Source of the DNA: Prevotella sp. | GTDB lineage: Bacteria; Bacteroidota; Bacteroidia; Bacteroidales; Bacteroidaceae | Direction: 5' to 3' | Assembly: GCA_024681875.1 (NCBI GenBank) | Contig: JAILAA010000126.1 | Span: 1 to 26,657 of the forward strand | Length of the DNA stretch: 26,657 nucleotides | Shown: positions 23,424-26,657 of the stretch, piece by piece | Numbering within the stretch: position 1 is the first letter of the stretch | Layout: every line of letters begins with the position of its first letter | Notes under the pieces: model-generated | The model's database searches: none | What the model was told of the DNA's origin: nothing | The model's input: the letters and a program-made list of their open reading frames with translations, nothing else | Translations under genes and position numbers: made by a program

Positions 23424-24830
23424 ATGGCACAACAAGAATCAAAAGGCTTCTACAAGCTCACGTGGCTGCAACGCATCGGCTTCGGCGCAGGCGACCTGGC
23501 CCAAAATCTCATCTATCAGACCATCTGCATGTATCTGCTGTTCTTCTATACCGACGTCTATGTGCTCGGTGGCGATGCAGCAAAGTCGGCAGGTTTGGCT
23601 GGCACCATGTTCCTCGTCGTGCGTATCGTTGACGTGCTCTGGGATCCTCTCGTAGGTACTTTTGTCGACAAACACAACCCGAAGTTGGGCAAGTACCGCT
23701 CTTACCTCATCATGGGCGGCATCCCCCTCACCATCCTCGCTATTCTCTGCTTCTGGGACGGCTTCAAGCCGAGTATCCTCTATGCCTACATTACCTACGT
23801 CGGCATGTCGATGCTCTACACGCTTATTAACGTGCCCTATGGCGCACTGAACTCGTCGCTGACGCGTGACACCAACGAAATAACCATCCTCACCTCGGTA
23901 CGTATGTTCATGGCCAACGTCGGCGGACTGTGCGTATCGGCCGGTGTTCCCATCCTCGTGGCTATTCTCGCCTCAAAGGATCTGCCTATCGAAATGGCAT
24001 TGTTCATGGGCCTGGGCTCGCTGCCTTCCTTCATTTTCATGCCCCTTGTGCCAGCCATCAAGCGTAAGGTAGGCAAGAAGAACATGTTCTACATTTTCCT
24101 CTCTGTCGCCATCATCGGCATGGCCTTGCTCTACATTATCAGTAAGATGGGAACTGTGAAGGAGAATATCGTGCTCGTTTATATCGCACAGTTTATCAAG
24201 TCAACAGGCGTTATCGTCGCCACTGGCTATATGTGGGCACTCATACCAGAGGTCATCAGCTATGGTGAGTGGAAGACAGGCCGACGCATCAGCGGAATCG
24301 TCAACGCTCTGACGGGCATCTTCTTCAAGGCTGGCATGGCCTTGGGCGGTGTCATTCCCGGCTGGGTGCTTGCTTGGACAAGCTACAAGGCCAGCGAGGA
24401 GGCTCAGACACTGCCAAAGGATTCCAACGCGTGGTTCCTCACCATGCTGATCTTCGCCCTTGTGGGTCTTGGCTTGCTCGTCTTCTGCTTCTCGCAGACT
24501 AAGGAGCGTGTGGTGATGGATGACAAGGAGACAAAGAACGTGAAAGTCTCCGACCTGTGGACAGAGTTCATGCGCAACCGTCCCTTGCGCATCATTGCCC
24601 TTTTCTTCATCACCGCCTTCGCCATGATGTCGGTGGGCAATGCTGCCGGCGCCTACTTCATGAACGACCTCGAGCTGCAGTCGCCTACAGCACAGGAAGG
24701 CATCCGCTGGCTTGTCTGCGTCATCCCTGCCCTGCTTCTAGTCCTCGCTATGTTCATCATCTCGAAATATGAACTCAGCGACGAGAAGATCGACCAGATC
24801 AACAAGGAAATCGAAGAACGCAACAAATAA
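23424..24830 (+). CDS. xynD: GPH-family (glycoside-pentoside-hexuronide:cation) sugar symporter, XynD-like
   Basis: 468 residues, about 12 membrane segments, inner membrane. The family signature is clear: LQRIGFGAGDLAQNLIYQTI, LLFFYTDVYVLG, VVRIVDVLWDPLVGTFVDKH then KLGKYRSYL (the D-P-x-x-G-x-x-x-D and K-Y-R cation-symport motif), and the central EVISYGEWKTGRRISGIV. Members take up xylosides, melibiose or glucuronides with Na+ or H+. The position directly ahead of the GH10 and GH43 genes, with a zero-base gap to the GH10 gene, is the arrangement of xynD-xynA-xynB in Prevotella bryantii, so xylo-oligosaccharides are the likely cargo (inference). Confidence 0.93.
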   Translation: MAQQESKGFYKLTWLQRIGFGAGDLAQNLIYQTICMYLLFFYTDVYVLGGDAAKSAGLAGTMFLVVRIVDVLWDPLVGTFVDKHNPKLGKYRSYLIMGGIPLTILAILCFWDGFKPSILYAYITYVGMSMLYTLINVPYGALNSSLTRDTNEITILTSVRMFMANVGGLCVSAGVPILVAILASKDLPIEMALFMGLGSLPSFIFMPLVPAIKRKVGKKNMFYIFLSVAIIGMALLYIISKMGTVKENIVLVYIAQFIKSTGVIVATGYMWALIPEVISYGEWKTGRRISGIVNALTGIFFKAGMALGGVIPGWVLAWTSYKASEEAQTLPKDSNAWFLTMLIFALVGLGLLVFCFSQTKERVVMDDKETKNVKVSDLWTEFMRNRPLRIIALFFITAFAMMSVGNAAGAYFMNDLELQSPTAQEGIRWLVCVIPALLLVLAMFIISKYELSDEKIDQINKEIEERNK

Positions 24831-25940
24831 ATGAAAAAGGTGATAGCAATGAGCATGATGTCGGCAATGCTGGCAGTCATGCCCACCTTTGCCCAGAATG
24901 GGCTGAAAGACGCATTAGGCAAGTATTGTTTGATTGGCGCTGCCATCAACCAGTGGCAGAGCGACGGACAGGTGCCGGAAGCTGACGCCGTGATGGAGCA
25001 GCACTTCAATTGCGCCACGGCCGAGAACTGCATGAAGCCTGAGACGCTGGCCCCGGCTGAGGGAATCTTCGATTTCCGTGTGGCCGACAAGTTCGTAAAG
25101 TATTGTCAGGACCATCACCTGAAAGTCATTGGCCACTGCCTGGTATGGCACTCTCAGGCTCCCGACTGGTGGTTTACCAACGGCTATACCGCAAGTCCTG
25201 CATCAAAGGAAGTGCTGAAGGAACGTCTCATCAAGCATATCAAGACGGTGGTGGGCCACTACAAAGGTCAGGTGCACGGCTGGGATGTGGTGAATGAGGC
25301 TATCATGGACGACGGTTCCTTCCGCAAGTCTCCCTACTATAATCTTCTGGGCGAGGAATTCATCGAAATTGCCTTCCGCACTGCCCATGAGGCCGACCCC
25401 GACGCAGAACTCTACTACAATGACTATTCCATGTCTGGCGCTGCAAAGCGTGAGGCTGTCTGCCGTTTGGTGAAGAATCTGAAGGCGAAGGGCCTGCGCA
25501 TCGACGGCGTGGGTATGCAGAGCCATAACGGCCTCGACTATCCCAACCTTGAAGAGTATGAGAAGAGCATCAATGCCTTTGCAGCCTGTGGCGTGAAGGT
25601 GATGATGACAGAGCTCGACGTCAACGTGCTGCCCAACCCGCAGGGCTTCGGCGGTGCCGACATCAGCCAGAACTTCGAGCTGCAGCAGAAATACAATCCC
25701 TATGCAAATGGACTGCCTGCTGCCAAGCAGAAGGAGTTGGACGACCGCTGGCTCGCCTTCTTCAACATCTACAACAAGCATCGCGACCAGATCAGTCGCA
25801 TCACCCTCTGGGGTGTCAGCGACGGCGGCTCGTGGCTGAACGGATGGCCCATCAAGGGACGCACCAACTACCCCTTGCTCTTCGACCGTCAGTATCAGGC
25901 AAAACCCGTAGTCAACGAAATCATCAAACTCTTTAAATAA
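24831..25940 (+). CDS. xynA: secreted endo-1,4-beta-xylanase, GH10
   Basis: 369 residues with a signal peptide (MKKVIAMSMMSAMLAVMPTFA) and a single GH10 barrel; no CBM. Seen: the substrate-cleft motif NCATAENCMKPE, VIGHCLVWHSQAP, the acid/base Glu156 in GWDVVNEAIMDD, YYNDYS, GVGMQSH, and the nucleophile Glu261 in MMTELDVNVLP, followed by ITLWGVSDGGSWLN. It cuts internal beta-1,4 bonds of xylan, preferring sites near decorations as GH10 enzymes do. The ATG immediately follows the TAA of the transporter gene, so translation is probably coupled. The next gene starts 8 bases after its stop. Confidence 0.96.
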   Translation: MKKVIAMSMMSAMLAVMPTFAQNGLKDALGKYCLIGAAINQWQSDGQVPEADAVMEQHFNCATAENCMKPETLAPAEGIFDFRVADKFVKYCQDHHLKVIGHCLVWHSQAPDWWFTNGYTASPASKEVLKERLIKHIKTVVGHYKGQVHGWDVVNEAIMDDGSFRKSPYYNLLGEEFIEIAFRTAHEADPDAELYYNDYSMSGAAKREAVCRLVKNLKAKGLRIDGVGMQSHNGLDYPNLEEYEKSINAFAACGVKVMMTELDVNVLPNPQGFGGADISQNFELQQKYNPYANGLPAAKQKELDDRWLAFFNIYNKHRDQISRITLWGVSDGGSWLNGWPIKGRTNYPLLFDRQYQAKPVVNEIIKLFK

Positions 25941-25948
25941 TCAAAATT

Positions 25949-26657
25949 ATGGCAAATCAAGGTATCTTTTCCCAAAAGACTATATGGCTGACCCCTCAGC
26001 CAATGTGTTCAACGGCAAGCTCTATGTCTATCCCTCACACGACTGGGACAGCGGCGAGTGTTTCGACGACGACGGCGGTCATTTCCAGATGCGCGACTAT
26101 CACGTACTTTCCATGGAGGATATCATGGAAGGCGAGGTGACCGACCACGGTGTCATCCTCGATGTCGACCAGGTGCCCTGGGCAGAAAAGCAGATGTGGG
26201 ACAACGACGTCGTGGAGAAAGACGGCAAATACTACCTCATCTTCTCCGCTAAGGACTACACCGGCGTATTTCACCTCGGAGTAGCCGTGGCAGACAAGCC
26301 CGAGGGACCGTTCATTCCGCAACCGGCACCGATTATCGGTTCCTACAGCATCGACCCCTGTGTCTTCAAGGATGACGACGGACAGATTTACTGCTATTTC
26401 GGTGGCATCTGGGGCGGACAGCTTCAGTGGTACCGTGACAACAAGTTGAAACCAGCCGCCTCGGTGGGTGAGGAGAATTTCCGCCCTACATTGCTGCCTG
26501 AGGGAGACGAGGACCCGCTTCCATCACGCGTAGCACGCATGAGTGATGACGTGCTGCAGTTCGCTGAGGCTCCACGCCCCGTCATCATCGTGGATGCAGA
26601 AGGCAAGCCACTGCGCGCCGATGACCCACACCGTTTCTTTGAGGCCTCGTGGATGCA
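25949..26657 (+). CDS. xynB: GH43 beta-xylosidase/arabinofuranosidase (XynB-like), partial at the right edge, with an apparent frame disruption near the start
   Basis: No signal peptide, so probably a cytoplasmic enzyme releasing xylose or arabinose from imported oligosaccharides. The GH43 frame is open from the ATG at 25984 to the window edge: base Asp in MADPSANVFNGKLYVYPSHD, modulator Asp in YSIDPCVF, GGIWGGQLQWY, and the acid Glu in RFFEASWM just before the edge. The natural-looking start, ATG at 25949 (8 bases after xynA, reading MANQGIFSQK), is in a different frame: one extra base near 25979-25983 would join it to the GH43 frame. No in-frame ATG, GTG or TTG lies between the xynA stop and 25984. 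Either translation starts at 25984 or a single base is lost by mutation or sequencing error. Confidence 0.88.

Noticed and set aside
25949..26140. A 63-codon frame starting after xynA
   Set aside because: Only its first ten codons look genuine; the rest is the GH43 gene read in the wrong frame. It is treated as the disrupted 5' end of xynB.

Overview
The window looks like a chromosomal segment of a Bacteroidales bacterium, most likely a Prevotella-type gut or rumen xylan degrader. Three things point there. Promoters carry the Bacteroidetes -7 box TAnnTTTG, with a TTTG-like -33 box at about half of them. Shine-Dalgarno sites are essentially absent. The right half encodes a xylan utilisation cluster whose transporter-GH10-GH43 order (23424 to the right edge) matches the xynD-xynA-xynB order known from Prevotella bryantii, together with a XynR-like hybrid two-component regulator.

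Left part (1-7710), housekeeping and mixed genes: a NudC-type NADH pyrophosphatase and the release-factor methyltransferase PrmC (one operon closed by a terminator that overlaps the prmC stop codon); a polytopic membrane protein of unknown function; kdsB (minus strand) divergent from a secreted MORN-repeat protein; a YhcH/YjgK family protein; and a eukaryote-like glycogen branching enzyme. A long hairpin at 7661-7708 separates glgB from the convergent xylan operon.

Middle part (7724-14010, minus strand), a three-gene operon of secreted xylan side-chain enzymes, in transcription order: a GH43-CBM6-esterase trimodular protein, a GH43 with C-terminal beta-sandwich domains, and a GH67 alpha-glucuronidase. 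Upstream of its promoter is a 9-bp direct repeat, GATACAAAT, with 21-bp periodicity, a plausible site for the AraC-type output domain of the adjacent hybrid sensor (14142-18110, minus).

Right part (18233-26657, plus strand): a tight operon of an SGNH esterase, a DUF5009/HGSNAT-like membrane acyltransferase and a lipoprotein; a dense array of near-perfect palindromes (21242-21349); a PL11 rhamnogalacturonan lyase; then xynD, xynA and a right-truncated xynB with an apparent one-base frame disruption at its 5' end. Expected workflow (inference): GH10 cuts the xylan chain, the secreted GH43/GH67/esterase set strips arabinose, glucuronic acid and acyl groups, XynD imports the oligosaccharides and XynB cuts them in the cytoplasm, while the XynR-like sensor reads xylan fragments in the periplasm.

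The least explained items are the palindrome array, two genes (prmC and the DUF5009 gene) that carry intergenic-type repeats inside their reading frames, and the candidate XynR operators. No tRNA, rRNA, CRISPR array, insertion sequence or SusC/SusD pair was seen. No gap between genes exceeds 300 bases; the longest (21183-21422, 240 bases) holds the palindrome array and the PL11 promoter.
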